A stretch of 64,000 nt of DNA from the NCBI GenBank assembly GCA_963776225.1, contig CAVZLL010000001.1, positions 744,001 to 808,000 on the forward strand. Reading direction: 5' to 3'. Origin of the DNA: Bog-756 sp963776225 (GTDB lineage Bacteria > Actinomycetota > Acidimicrobiia > Acidimicrobiales > RAAP-2). Positions 15,476 through 24,551 of the stretch are shown piece after piece (position 1 is the stretch's first letter; the number at the start of each line of letters is the position of its first letter). A model generated the notes under the pieces. The model was not told where the DNA came from. It did no database searches and worked only from the letters and a program-made list of their open reading frames with translations. Both the position numbers and the translations under genes were made by a program.

Positions 15476-17064
15476 CGGCGGATCCCGCTCGGACTGTCCG
15501 GCGCCCTCGGTGGTGGGAGCTCACGGGTGACCACCTTGCCCGCGGCATTGCGGGGCAGCGCGTCGACGAAGGTCAGGCTGCGGGGCACCTTGTAGTCGGC
15601 GAGCCGCTCGAGGAGGTACGCCCGCAGGTCCTCGGGCGGGAGATATGAGTCCTGCCGCAGGACGACCCAGGCGACGACGTCCTCTCCCAGGACGCGGTGG
15701 GGGACGCCGGCCACGGCCGCCTCGACGACCGCGGGGTGGGCGTAGAGGACCTCCTCGATCTCTTGCGGAACGATGTTGTTGCCGCCCCGGATGATCAGCG
15801 CCTTGCTGCGTCCGGTGATCCAGAGAAAGCCCTCGGCATCCAGGTAGCCCAGATCTCCGCTGTACAGCCATCCGGCCCGCCAGGTCTGGTCGGTGGCCGT
15901 TGGCTCCTTGAAGTACTCCCGCTGCGGTTCGGCGCCCCGGACGGTGACCTCGCCCTCCACTCCGGTCCCGACGGACGCGCCACGCCCGTCGACGATACGG
16001 ACCTCGACGCCGGGCAGCGGTCGACCCACCGAGCCCAGGTGGCGCCCGCCGTCCCGGGCGGGCGAGCGGGTGACCGCCCCGAACTCGGTCATGCCGTAGC
16101 CCACCAGGACCTCGGTGCCAGGCAACCCGGATCCGAGCCGCTGCAGCGTGGCCCGTGCGACGGGTGCGCCGCCCAGGGTGAGCGCAGCCAAGCTCGAGAG
16201 GTCGGCCTCGCCGAAGCGAGGGTGCGCCACGATGAGCTGTGCCATGGCCGGAACCAGGAAGGCGGCCACCGGCCGTTGCTCCTCGATGACGGACAACCAC
16301 CGTCCGGCGTCGAAGCGGGGGAGGTACCACCCGGCCAGGCCGCCCGACATCGGGCCGTCGATGAGGAGAGCGCCACTCGTCGTGGAGAAGGGCGAGCAGG
16401 TCAGGAAGCCCAACCCGAGCCAGCGGGGCGGCGGTTGGGTGGCCTGACAGAGCGACCGCCGCACCACGACCGCCTTGGGCGTACCCGTGGTGCCCGACGT
16501 GTACATGATGTCCGTTGCCGTCCCCGCCTCAGGAACGGACGGCAACGCCGAGCCGTCGGCGTGGAGCAGCCCCGACCAGCCGGGCGCGTCCGAACCCCCG
16601 GTGCGGGCGACCACCCGGATGCTCGGCAACTCGTCGGCCAGGCTGTCCAGTGGGGCTCCGACGTCGACGTCGCCGCCGGTCAGCACCGCGGTGGGCTCTG
16701 CGTGGGCCAGGATCGCCCGGAGTTCCGGTGGGGCCAGCCGGGTGTTGACCGGGACGGCGACGGCACCGGTCCGATGGATGGCCGCATAGGCGATCAGCCA
16801 GGGGAGGGGCTCGTCGGGGCCGACGGCCAGGACCACCCGCCCGCCGCGGCCGAGGCCGCGCTCGACCAGTCCTCGGGCCAGCTGGTTGGCCCGGGTGTCC
16901 CAGTCGGCGAAGGTGAGGTCCGACCCGTCGGCCAGGTTGCGCCAGGCGACGGCGTCGGGATGGCTCTCGGCCATCGCCTCGAACGCATCATGGGGACCGT
17001 TCGTGCCGCCCGTCGGTGACGGGCCCTGCCTCCCGGTGCCCCGGTCGGCTGGTCCTCCGGTCAA
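15472..17064 (-). CDS. AMP-dependent acyl-CoA synthetase/ligase
   Basis: This is an ANL-superfamily enzyme that activates a carboxylic acid with ATP and joins it to CoA. Motifs include the P-loop 'YTSGTTGTPKAVVV', the A5 motif 'GYGMTEFG', A7 'YSGDLGYLDAEG' and 'ITGRSKALIIRGGNNI'. The C-terminal Lys is in 'PRNAAGKVVTREL'. I place the start at TTG 17064, which overlaps the stop of the upstream hydrolase gene and gives 530 aa. The frame extends further into that gene but without homology, and an ATG at 16974 would cut into the N-terminal domain. It lies in one operon with the hydrolase and the crotonase-fold gene. Confidence 0.88.
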   Translation of the reverse strand: MTGGPADRGTGRQGPSPTGGTNGPHDAFEAMAESHPDAVAWRNLADGSDLTFADWDTRANQLARGLVERGLGRGGRVVLAVGPDEPLPWLIAYAAIHRTGAVAVPVNTRLAPPELRAILAHAEPTAVLTGGDVDVGAPLDSLADELPSIRVVARTGGSDAPGWSGLLHADGSALPSVPEAGTATDIMYTSGTTGTPKAVVVRRSLCQATQPPPRWLGLGFLTCSPFSTTSGALLIDGPMSGGLAGWYLPRFDAGRWLSVIEEQRPVAAFLVPAMAQLIVAHPRFGEADLSSLAALTLGGAPVARATLQRLGSGLPGTEVLVGYGMTEFGAVTRSPARDGGRHLGSVGRPLPGVEVRIVDGRGASVGTGVEGEVTVRGAEPQREYFKEPTATDQTWRAGWLYSGDLGYLDAEGFLWITGRSKALIIRGGNNIVPQEIEEVLYAHPAVVEAAVAGVPHRVLGEDVVAWVVLRQDSYLPPEDLRAYLLERLADYKVPRSLTFVDALPRNAAGKVVTRELPPPRAPDSPSGIRR

Positions 17065-18032
17065 TAGGGCTCGCCACCTTCGAGGATCGTGCGCGGGTTG
17101 TCGACCATCATCGTGCGGATGTCCTCGTCGCTGATGCCCATGCGGCGCATCTCGGGCAGGACGTCCTCGGGGATGTGGGTCCACCGCCATTCCTTCCAGG
17201 CGGTGGACACCGAGGCGGGGAACCAGTCGACGTGACACATCGCGTCGTGGGAGAGGACGATCCGACCGGCATGCCCTCGGTCACACAGGACCTTGACCGA
17301 TTCGATTCGCTCGGCCATGGAGAAGGTGCCGATGCCGAAATGGTCGAAGCCGAGGTACGAGCCGTTCGCCAGGAGCGCCTCGTGATAGGCGGTGTCGAGT
17401 GTGCCCCCGGAGTGGCCGATCACGACCCGTGAGAGGTCGACCCCCTCGTCGGCCAGGATGCGTTGCTGCTCGAGGCCCCACGGCTGCGGGGGGGTGGGCG
17501 TATGGGTGGTGATCGGGACGCCGGTCACCCGGTGTGCTCGGGCCACCGACCGCAGCACCCGCTCCACCCCAGGGGTGACGCCCAACCTGTCCGTGGCGCA
17601 TTTCAGGATCCCCGCACGGACCCCGGTGTCGCCGACACCGTCCCGGATCTCCCGCACGAAGAGATCGGTCATCGGCTCGGGGCCTCCGAACACCGTTCCC
17701 GGGCCACGGAAATGGAAGTACATCGGCACCTCGTTGTAGGTGTAGACACCGGTGGCCGCGACGATGTTGATCTCGGGCACCTGCTCTGCCACGGCGGCGA
17801 TGCGATCGATGCTCCTCCCGAGGCCGATGACCGTGAGGTCGACGATCGTGTCGATCCCGCTGGCCTTCAGGTCGTGCAGGCGCTGGATGGCCAGGGCGCG
17901 GGCGCCGTCCTCGTCCCACTCCGCGGAGGTCTTCTCGATCTCCGGGCTGAGAACGAAGACGTGCTCGTGCATCAGGGTCGACCCCAATGCTGTGCCTTCG
18001 ATGGGACCCAGCACCGTGTTCACCGTAGGCAC
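17061..18032 (-). CDS. Phosphotriesterase-family metal-dependent hydrolase (possible lactonase)
   Basis: This is an amidohydrolase-fold enzyme with the binuclear metal site of phosphotriesterase-like proteins: 'TLMHEHVF' (HxH), 'ILKCATDRLG' (the Lys that is carboxylated), 'TTHTPTPPQ', 'VIGHSGGTLD' and the catalytic Asp in 'VLSHDAMCH'. Many relatives hydrolyse lactones. I chose GTG 18032 (323 aa) because AGGGGAG lies just upstream and homology begins at 'VNTVLGPIEG'. ATG codons at 18077, 18134 and 18143 would add an unconserved leader. It is the first gene of a coupled operon with an acyl-CoA ligase and a crotonase-fold protein, so it may open a lactone that is then activated to a CoA ester. 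Confidence 0.87.
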   Translation of the reverse strand: MPTVNTVLGPIEGTALGSTLMHEHVFVLSPEIEKTSAEWDEDGARALAIQRLHDLKASGIDTIVDLTVIGLGRSIDRIAAVAEQVPEINIVAATGVYTYNEVPMYFHFRGPGTVFGGPEPMTDLFVREIRDGVGDTGVRAGILKCATDRLGVTPGVERVLRSVARAHRVTGVPITTHTPTPPQPWGLEQQRILADEGVDLSRVVIGHSGGTLDTAYHEALLANGSYLGFDHFGIGTFSMAERIESVKVLCDRGHAGRIVLSHDAMCHVDWFPASVSTAWKEWRWTHIPEDVLPEMRRMGISDEDIRTMMVDNPRTILEGGEPY

Positions 18033-18292
18033 GTCGCTCCCCTGGTCCTTCCCTGCCGGTCCCGACTCTTCCTTCATCAGCGATGCGAACGTTGCGACGG
18101 ACCGCTCTGTCGGTGGCGCACCCGAAGCACTCATCGTCCGCAACCGGGTGGCGGTGCTTTCGGAATGCGGAGGTCGCCGTCGTGCACGGACAGGCTACCG
18201 GACCGGCCGGGAGGCGCGCAGGTCGTTCACCGGACGGAGACGAGCATTCGCGGCGATGGCTGAGCCGCGTCGCCTCGGTGCACGCTCTCGTA

Positions 18293-19114
18293 TCAGGGAG
18301 CGGCCTTCGTTGCGGTCACACAGACCACGGCCATGAAGGGAGTCCAGAACGAGTGGTCGTCGAGCAGCTCGAGTGTCCGATCGATGTCGCGATCCTCCAG
18401 GCCGGGATCCGAGTGCTGTAGCAGGGCCCGCGCCGTTCGAAGCGTGTGGTGCCAGAAGGCGGCGAGGTCAGAACCGCCCTGCAGCATCTCCGTTTCGACG
18501 AACACGCTCATGGTCTCGGGATCCTGGGCGGATACCAGTGCCGGCAACCTGCGGGCCCACGTCCAGCGACGCGTCAGGCTCTCGAACGTTCTTCGAAATG
18601 TCTCATCGGTGGCGGCAGATACCGGAAACCCATCGGCCTCTTCCAGGAGGACGATCCCACCAGGGCGGACCGCCTGAAACAGCTCGTACAGGATGCGATC
18701 CCGGTCAGACAGGTGCATCAGCACGTTTCGGGTATGGACCAGATCGAGCCAGCTGCTCGGCAGCGTGGAGGTGGTGAGGTCTGCCTGCCTCACCGTGATC
18801 TGGGGAATCGAGCCGAGATCCTCGAGCAACGTGGTGTCGAGATCGAGCGCGAGCACCGTCCCCTCGGGACCAACCCGTCGGGCGAGCGAACGCGCGACCG
18901 AACCGGCTCCCGCGCCCACCTCGGCGCAGCGCCAACCCGGAGCAACCGCCGCCTCGTCGAGTAGTCGTTCCGTCCGGGGATCGGCGATCCGCTCGAGGAG
19001 CCGAAGCCGCTCGGCCTCGGAATCGAGGGCATTGCGTCGCCAGTAACCCCCGTCGGATCGTAGGGTCGTCGAAGCGGGGGATCGGGGTGCCGGGAGGGGT
19101 CGGTTGCGCCTCAC
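18293..19114 (-). CDS. Class I SAM-dependent methyltransferase
   Basis: This is a 273-aa methyltransferase with motif I 'WRCAEVGAGAGSVARSLA', motif II 'VLALDLDTTLLEDL' and 'LDLVHTRNVLMHLSD', then 'LYELFQAVRPGGIVLLEEAD'. I chose GTG 19114, which overlaps the TGA of the TetR gene by 4 bp (GTGA), because the longer frame upstream lies within the regulator gene and has no homology. It is thus translated with a TetR regulator and lies opposite an ABC exporter. It may modify a small molecule, perhaps the exported compound. The substrate is not evident. Confidence 0.85.
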   Translation of the reverse strand: MRRNRPLPAPRSPASTTLRSDGGYWRRNALDSEAERLRLLERIADPRTERLLDEAAVAPGWRCAEVGAGAGSVARSLARRVGPEGTVLALDLDTTLLEDLGSIPQITVRQADLTTSTLPSSWLDLVHTRNVLMHLSDRDRILYELFQAVRPGGIVLLEEADGFPVSAATDETFRRTFESLTRRWTWARRLPALVSAQDPETMSVFVETEMLQGGSDLAAFWHHTLRTARALLQHSDPGLEDRDIDRTLELLDDHSFWTPFMAVVCVTATKAAP

Positions 19115-19740
19115 CGGCCGACGTCGGGTTCCGGACCGAACGCCCCGTGGTTGAGGACATCGAGAAACGTCCGGAGGACCTTTGCCTGGCCGGGGTCGAT
19201 GACACCGAGCTCCATGATCCCGCCAGCACCCCAGTCCACGATCGCAGCGAGATCGGCAACCGGGATCAGGAGCTCGCGATCGAAGTCCTGCAGGATGTCG
19301 GAAAGATAGGACACGATTCGATCTCTGTACCCGTGATAGCGGGTGAGGAACCGGTCTCGGATCTCCGGGTTGCGGAGCGCGTACAACCGGAACTCGAGGC
19401 TGAGGGCAACCCATTGGGGATCACTTCCCGCGGTCAACTGTCTCCACACACGTGCGATGTCCTCATCAGCTGCGGCGGCCGGGCCGCCAGAGTCTTCGAA
19501 CAAGGCATCAAAGGCGGCGAGCTGCAGCTCGATGTGCCGATCCAGAACCGCGAAGAACAGCTCCTCTTTGTTCTCGAAGTTCGAGTAGACGGCTCCGCGG
19601 GTGAACCCGGCGGCCTCGGCGATCTCCTCAAGGGACGCAGCATGAAAGCCCCGTTGCGCGAACACGTCCCGGGCCGAAGCAACCAGGGCCTCGCGGGTGA
19701 GCTGTCGGCGTCGTTCGGGGGTCCACTTCTCAGCGGTCAT
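19111..19740 (-). CDS. TetR/AcrR family transcriptional regulator
   Basis: This is a 209-aa protein with the N-terminal TetR helix-turn-helix 'LEEIAEAAGFTRGAVYSNFE' followed by 'NKEELFFAVLD', and a C-terminal helical ligand domain. It is divergent from the ABC exporter genes, with 94 bp between the two starts. That gap holds a perfect 6-bp-arm dyad overlapping a good promoter, so the protein most likely represses the exporter and probably itself until a ligand binds. It is coupled to the downstream methyltransferase. Confidence 0.93.
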   Translation of the reverse strand: MTAEKWTPERRRQLTREALVASARDVFAQRGFHAASLEEIAEAAGFTRGAVYSNFENKEELFFAVLDRHIELQLAAFDALFEDSGGPAAAADEDIARVWRQLTAGSDPQWVALSLEFRLYALRNPEIRDRFLTRYHGYRDRIVSYLSDILQDFDRELLIPVADLAAIVDWGAGGIMELGVIDPGQAKVLRTFLDVLNHGAFGPEPDVGR

Positions 19741-19764
19741 CGACCTCCACCTTCGGACGCGGGG

Positions 19765-19799
19765 TTGACTCCTCTCATTCTCAATCGTATCCTGGATAC
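19765..19799 (+). promoter_or_regulatory. Promoter with overlapping TetR operator for the ABC exporter
   Basis: The -35 box is TTGACT (19765-19770), the spacer is 17 bases and the -10 box is TATCCT (19788-19793). The dyad GTATCC-T-GGATAC (19787-19799) covers the -10 box. A related half site, GATACC, lies at 19814-19819. This placement is typical of a TetR-family repressor site, and the divergent tetR gene is its obvious partner. Confidence 0.68.
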
Positions 19800-19834
19800 A
19801 TCTCTGAATTTAAGATACCCAATCGGATGCCGCC

Positions 19835-20848
19835 GTGACGATCGGCGCCGGGCCTGTCACCGGCCGGGAGCCGGAGGTGGCACAGGAGCGTCACGCCTGC
19901 TCAGCGCCGGTCCCGGTCCTCGAGATTGCCGGGGTCAGCAAGTCGTACGGATCCCACCGGGCCCTTGATGACGTCGACCTCACGGTGCCTCGGGGGCAGA
20001 TCGTCGGCCTTCTCGGACCCAACGGAGCCGGCAAGACGACCCTGCTCTCCATCGTCGCCGGGCTCCTCCGAGCGGATGCGGGCGAAGTCCGGGTCAACGG
20101 CTCCGATGTGGCGCGTGACCCGCTCCGAGCCCAGCGAAGCCTCGGCTTCGCACCCCAGACAACCGGTCTCTACGAGCCGCTCACCGTGGAGGAGAACCTC
20201 CGGTTCTTCGGAGAGCTCGCCGGTCTGCGTCGCCGGCAGCTGGATCGGCGGGTCGCCGAGGTCTGTGGAGCGCTTCTCCTCGACGGGCTGCGGGCGCGAC
20301 AATGTCAGCAGTTGTCGGGAGGGGAGAAGCGCCGTGCACACACGGCCGTCGCGTTGATCGCCCGGCCTCCCCTCCTGATGTTGGACGAACCGACCGTCGG
20401 GGCGGATATCGAGACCCGGGTGGCCCTGATCGGGCTGGTGCAGGAGCTGGCGGCGGGTGGAACCGCCATTCTCTACACAACGCACTATCTCCCAGAAGTC
20501 GAAGCTCTCGATGCCTCCGTGGTTCTCGTCGACGAAGGTCGCGTGATCGCCCGCGGGTCTGTCGACCAGTTGATTGCGGCACACGGATCGGGCGAGCTGG
20601 AGCTCCGGTTCAAGGGACCGGCACCCGTTGTGGAATTGGAGGGAGTCACCGTTCAGAGCGATGGAGACCGGCTTTGGGTGTCCACTCCTGATCCGGCACC
20701 CGTCACCGCCCGGATTCTCCAGAGGCTCGATGCCGATATCAACCGGTTGGACGGGATCAGCATTCTCCGACCCAGTCTCGAGAGTGTGTTCACCAATCTG
20801 ACCGGGCGCCGATTGCGCGAGGATGAAGGCCAGGGTCATGCGCAGTAG
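19835..20848 (+). CDS. ABC transporter ATP-binding protein (drug-export type)
   Basis: This 337-aa protein has Walker A 'GLLGPNGAGKTTLLSIVAGL', a Q-loop 'FAPQTTGLYEPLTVEENLRF', the signature 'QQLSGGEKRRAHTAVALIAR', Walker B 'LLMLDEPTVGAD' and the switch His in 'YTTHYLPEVEAL'. The 80-residue C-terminal extension fits DrrA/CcmA-like exporters. It starts at GTG 19835, overlapping a three-codon mini-ORF (ATG at 19827) whose TGA shares bases with the GTG. Its 3' end overlaps the permease gene by 26 bp. It is likely induced by release of the adjacent TetR repressor. Confidence 0.92.
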   Translation: MTIGAGPVTGREPEVAQERHACSAPVPVLEIAGVSKSYGSHRALDDVDLTVPRGQIVGLLGPNGAGKTTLLSIVAGLLRADAGEVRVNGSDVARDPLRAQRSLGFAPQTTGLYEPLTVEENLRFFGELAGLRRRQLDRRVAEVCGALLLDGLRARQCQQLSGGEKRRAHTAVALIARPPLLMLDEPTVGADIETRVALIGLVQELAAGGTAILYTTHYLPEVEALDASVVLVDEGRVIARGSVDQLIAAHGSGELELRFKGPAPVVELEGVTVQSDGDRLWVSTPDPAPVTARILQRLDADINRLDGISILRPSLESVFTNLTGRRLREDEGQGHAQ

Positions 20849-21605
20849 CCTCGTGGTGGCCAGGAACGAGCTTCGGATCCTCCGGCGCGATCCGGCCTGG
20901 CTCATCCTGGTGTTCCTCATCCCGCTGATCCTGGTGGGGTTGATGCGCGGTGGCGTCCGGTTCATCCTCGTGCTCACCGGCCATCCGGACGCCTCGGGCG
21001 CTGACTTCAGCGTTCCCGCACAGGCGGTCACCTTTGTGTTCTATCTACCGGGTCTCATCGGGCTCTCGTTCCTCCGGGAGCACGGCTGGGAGACCTGGGT
21101 TCGCCTACGGGCGAGCGGCACCTCCAGGGCACAAATTCTGCTCGGGAAGATCCTTCCCATCCTCGCGCTCGGCTTCCTGCAGATGGTCGTCGTCTTCGGA
21201 GTCGGGACCGCGGCCTACGGCCTGCAGATCAAAGGGTCCGCTGTGGGCATTGCGCTCATTGCGTCAGCCTTGGTCGTGACCGTCATCGCGATGGGTCTGG
21301 CGATCACAGCGATCGTCCGCACGGTTCAACAGCTCAATGCGATCGGAAACATCGCGCCGGTAGCGCTCGGCGCCCTGGGCGGAGCCTTGATGCCGCTGGC
21401 GACCCTTCCGGCCTGGGTCCACCGTGTTGCCCCGGCGACGCCGCAGTATTGGGCGATGCGAGGGTTCAACGGCCTCATCCTCGATGGTCAAGGGCTTCGA
21501 TCGGCCCTGCTCCCCACCGTGATGCTGCTGAGCTTTGCGGTTGCATTCATCGTGGTTGCGGCCGTCGGGCTCCGCAAAGCCGAGAACCGGCTCTCCTTCG
21601 GATGA
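20823..21605 (+). CDS. ABC-2 type exporter permease
   Basis: This 260-aa membrane protein has about six helices, beginning 'WLILVFLIPLILVGLMRGG' near residue 27. It includes 'IGNIAPVALGALGGALMPLA' and ends with 'LLSFAVAFIVVAAVGLRKAE'. This is the normal layout of the ABC-2 permease that pairs with a DrrA-like ATPase. An ATG at 20838 is an alternative start. The gene ends 5 bp before the stop of the converging RCC1-type gene. Confidence 0.9.
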   Translation: MKARVMRSSLVVARNELRILRRDPAWLILVFLIPLILVGLMRGGVRFILVLTGHPDASGADFSVPAQAVTFVFYLPGLIGLSFLREHGWETWVRLRASGTSRAQILLGKILPILALGFLQMVVVFGVGTAAYGLQIKGSAVGIALIASALVVTVIAMGLAITAIVRTVQQLNAIGNIAPVALGALGGALMPLATLPAWVHRVAPATPQYWAMRGFNGLILDGQGLRSALLPTVMLLSFAVAFIVVAAVGLRKAENRLSFG

Positions 21606-21610
21606 CCGCG

Positions 21611-24427
21611 TTAGGTGAGGCTCAGCGTCAGGGTCTTTGTCGTGCTCTGGGGGACCGTCGGCGTGCTGTCCTTGACGTTCACAACGACCTGGTGGGACCC
21701 CGCTGCGAGCGACGTGCTCGGCGTGCCGGAGAGAAGCCCTCCGGTACTGAGGGTGAGACCGGGCGGAAGGGAGACCATCGTCCACTTCAACGGGAGGACG
21801 CCACCGGTAGCCTGCAGCTGCACGGAATAGTGGTGGCCTCGAGTGCCGGTCGGGAGCGCTGTCGTCACGATCTTGAGACCGGAGACGGTCAGGGCGAACG
21901 ACTGGAGGGCTGCAGGCTTGACGCCGTTGCTGGCTTCAATGGTGATCGTGTAGGTCCCTTTGGTCCCGACCTTCGGGGTCCCGGAGAGGGTGGCTGTGCC
22001 ATTCCGGTGGTCGACAAAGGTGACCCCAGAAGGCAGGTGCCCGATCTCGGCGAACAGCGGTGTCGGGGCACCGGTCGCTGTGACGGTGAACCTCCCCGGA
22101 CTTCCCTCCGGGATGTCGACGGATGCTCTGCTCGTGATCACAGGAGCCGTATCGACATAGATGGTGACGCTTGCGGAAGCACCCGAGTAGTCGGTGGTGT
22201 CGATCGGCTTGAAGGCGACTGAAAGCGTCTGGGGTCCGGGCGCGAGCACGGTTCCGGAGCCGGGCATGAACGAGAAGGTGCCAGGAACCGAGGCGGCTGC
22301 GTCGAGTTGCTTCGAAGAGAGGGCCGTGCCGTATCGAATCGGAGATGGCTTCGCCCAGGTGATGTCCGGCGTGGCCTTGCCTACGCCGAACGATTGCTTG
22401 ACCTGCGCTGCCGGCGAATAGTCGCTGCTCCCCGACTGGTCGGCGTCGACGGTGCAGGTACCGACGCCGATGAAGCTGACCGTCGACCCTGAGGCCGAAC
22501 AGACCGACGCTGCCGCGGGGTCCACGGTGAAGGAGACCGGCAGGCCAGAGCTGGCCGTCGCCGAGACGGCATAGGTCGGACCTTGGTAGCTGGCGTGCGC
22601 CGGCGCGGTCGAAGTGAATCCGAGGGTCTGTGAAGCGGGCAGAACGGTGAACGACTGCTGTGTGGTGATCGCGGGCGACCAGTCGGCGTTCCCCGACTGG
22701 TCGGCGTCGACGGTGCAGGTACCGACGCCGATGAAGCTGAGCGTCGACCCTGACACCGAGCAAACCGATGCGGCCGCGGGGTCCACGGTGACCGAGACCG
22801 GTAGGCCAGAGCTGGCCGTCGCCGAGACGGCATAGGTCGGACCTTGGTAGCTGGCTTCTGTCGGCGCGGTCGAGGTGTAGGAGATGGACTGGGCGGCGGG
22901 ACCGATCGAGAAGGATTGCTGGGCCATCGCCGGCGCGTTGCTGGCATCGCCCGCCGCCGCGGCGTCGATGACACAATTGCCCACCCCGGTGAAGCTGACC
23001 GTCGATCCCGAAACCGAACAGAACGATGTGGCCGAGGGGTCTATCTCGAACGACACGGCCCCACCGCCGCTCGCGATCGCCGACACCTGGTAGGAGCCGC
23101 CGAAGGTGGCATTGGAGGGTGCGGGCGAGGTGAACGTGATCGTCTGGGTCATGGGTTGGACGACAGCGACGATCCAGCCATCTCCGGAGACGCCCGAGCC
23201 GGCGAAGGACGACACGACCACGCCGGAAGAGAGGTCAACGGCTGTGGGGGTTGCCTGGTTCAGCTGGTTGCCGTTTCCGAGTTGGCCAGAGGCATCGCCA
23301 CCCCATCCCCAGAGCGCCCCGGTCGTGTCGACCGCGTAGGAAGTGCTTCCCGCAGACAGGATCGACGCGGCCGAGGCACCGTTCGGCAGCATGACCTCCG
23401 TCGGAACCAGGACGGGCGCGTCCGGCGCGGAGAACGATCCGTCGCCGACCTGACCGAACGAGTTGTCTCCCCAGGCATAGATCGATCCGTCATTCTCGAG
23501 GACGAGGATGTCACTCTCCCCGGTCGCGGTGATCTGCACGGCCCCTTGCGGCACGTCGACCACGTTCGAGGCGCAGACGGGACTGCTGCTCCCGGTACCG
23601 AGGATTCCTGTCCCGTTGTAGCCGGTGACGATCACCGTTCCCGAGGAGTAGAGGACGACTTCGAAGGAGCCACCGGAGCTGGCGACCGAGATCGGCGTCC
23701 CGTACGACGACGGGCCCGTGAACACGACCGGTGTGCCCGACCAGTTGGCGACCCCGTTCCAGCTGGGCTCGCCCGCGCAGTCGGAGGTTGACGGGTCATC
23801 GACCACCTGGGAGGGGGCCGCCTCCCACCAGTACAGCTGACCGTCGCTCGAGATGGCCCAGTCCTGGTGGTTCTCCTGGGAAAATACCTGGGTGATGACC
23901 GGATCGCCCGGAAACGACTCAACCAACGGGACGTCGCTGTTGTAGTTGGAAGGGTTGTTGTGATCGAGCGCGGCGTTCGAGCCCCATTCATAGACGATGC
24001 CGGTGTTGGTCAGTGCAAGGACGTCGCTCCCGACGGCCGCGGAGATCTGGGTCACCGTTGTCCCAGGGGGGAACTGGACCAGTACCGGCGAGGAGCTCGC
24101 GGAGAATTGCCCGTTCCCGAGCTCACCTTCCTGGTTCCCGCCACAGGCGTACACCGCGCCCGCCGAGGTGAGGAAGTACGAGGCATCGTCGTTCGTCGCC
24201 ACCTGGGTGATTGTCTGACCAGCCGGTAGTTGCAGCAGCTGCGGGGCAGAGACAACCTGTGGATCCGCGGTGTTGCAGAGCTGGCCGTCGCCACCTCGTC
24301 CCCAGCCGTCGACCACGGTCGACGGCGAGTCGGCCGCCGCAGGGTGCTCAGGGACCAGCAACGCACCGATGGCCGCGACCAACAGGGCGACCAAGCACAG
24401 TACCCACAGCCTACGAATTTGCCGCAT
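21611..24427 (-). CDS. Secreted RCC1-repeat / Ig-like multidomain protein
   Basis: This is a 938-aa protein from the ATG at 24427, with a signal peptide (LWVLCLVALLVAAIGALLV, then AAADS). Residues about 35-435 form RCC1-type propeller repeats, with recurring 'VYACGGNQEGELGNG', 'IYAWGDNSFGQVGDG' and 'LWGWGGDASGQLGNG' units. Next come three MBG-like Ig units, each with 'SVSGSTVSFTGVGNC'-type cores and paired Cys. A further Ig unit and two He_PIG units (LPSGVTFVDHRNGTATLSG, LPPGLTLSTGGLLSG) end the protein. It is probably a surface or extracellular binding protein. Two of the Ig units are nearly identical at DNA level. Confidence 0.85.
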   Translation of the reverse strand: MRQIRRLWVLCLVALLVAAIGALLVPEHPAAADSPSTVVDGWGRGGDGQLCNTADPQVVSAPQLLQLPAGQTITQVATNDDASYFLTSAGAVYACGGNQEGELGNGQFSASSSPVLVQFPPGTTVTQISAAVGSDVLALTNTGIVYEWGSNAALDHNNPSNYNSDVPLVESFPGDPVITQVFSQENHQDWAISSDGQLYWWEAAPSQVVDDPSTSDCAGEPSWNGVANWSGTPVVFTGPSSYGTPISVASSGGSFEVVLYSSGTVIVTGYNGTGILGTGSSSPVCASNVVDVPQGAVQITATGESDILVLENDGSIYAWGDNSFGQVGDGSFSAPDAPVLVPTEVMLPNGASAASILSAGSTSYAVDTTGALWGWGGDASGQLGNGNQLNQATPTAVDLSSGVVVSSFAGSGVSGDGWIVAVVQPMTQTITFTSPAPSNATFGGSYQVSAIASGGGAVSFEIDPSATSFCSVSGSTVSFTGVGNCVIDAAAAGDASNAPAMAQQSFSIGPAAQSISYTSTAPTEASYQGPTYAVSATASSGLPVSVTVDPAAASVCSVSGSTLSFIGVGTCTVDADQSGNADWSPAITTQQSFTVLPASQTLGFTSTAPAHASYQGPTYAVSATASSGLPVSFTVDPAAASVCSASGSTVSFIGVGTCTVDADQSGSSDYSPAAQVKQSFGVGKATPDITWAKPSPIRYGTALSSKQLDAAASVPGTFSFMPGSGTVLAPGPQTLSVAFKPIDTTDYSGASASVTIYVDTAPVITSRASVDIPEGSPGRFTVTATGAPTPLFAEIGHLPSGVTFVDHRNGTATLSGTPKVGTKGTYTITIEASNGVKPAALQSFALTVSGLKIVTTALPTGTRGHHYSVQLQATGGVLPLKWTMVSLPPGLTLSTGGLLSGTPSTSLAAGSHQVVVNVKDSTPTVPQSTTKTLTLSLT
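22430..22855 (-). repeat. Near-identical 165-bp direct repeats at 261-bp offset within the RCC1/Ig gene
   Basis: Segments 22430-22594 and 22691-22855 match at almost all positions and encode successive Ig-like units (87 aa apart). The DNA-level identity, including silent sites, points to recent duplication or gene conversion. Confidence 0.8.
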
Positions 24428-24551
24428 GCCGAACCCTTCGCTCGATCCGCTGACACGCGCCGACAGCGATTGTTGCACGGGCACACGACAGAACCCAATG
24501 GGGAGGTCAACCCCAGGTCAGCGAGCCGGCAGAGGTTCCAACAGGGTCCGG

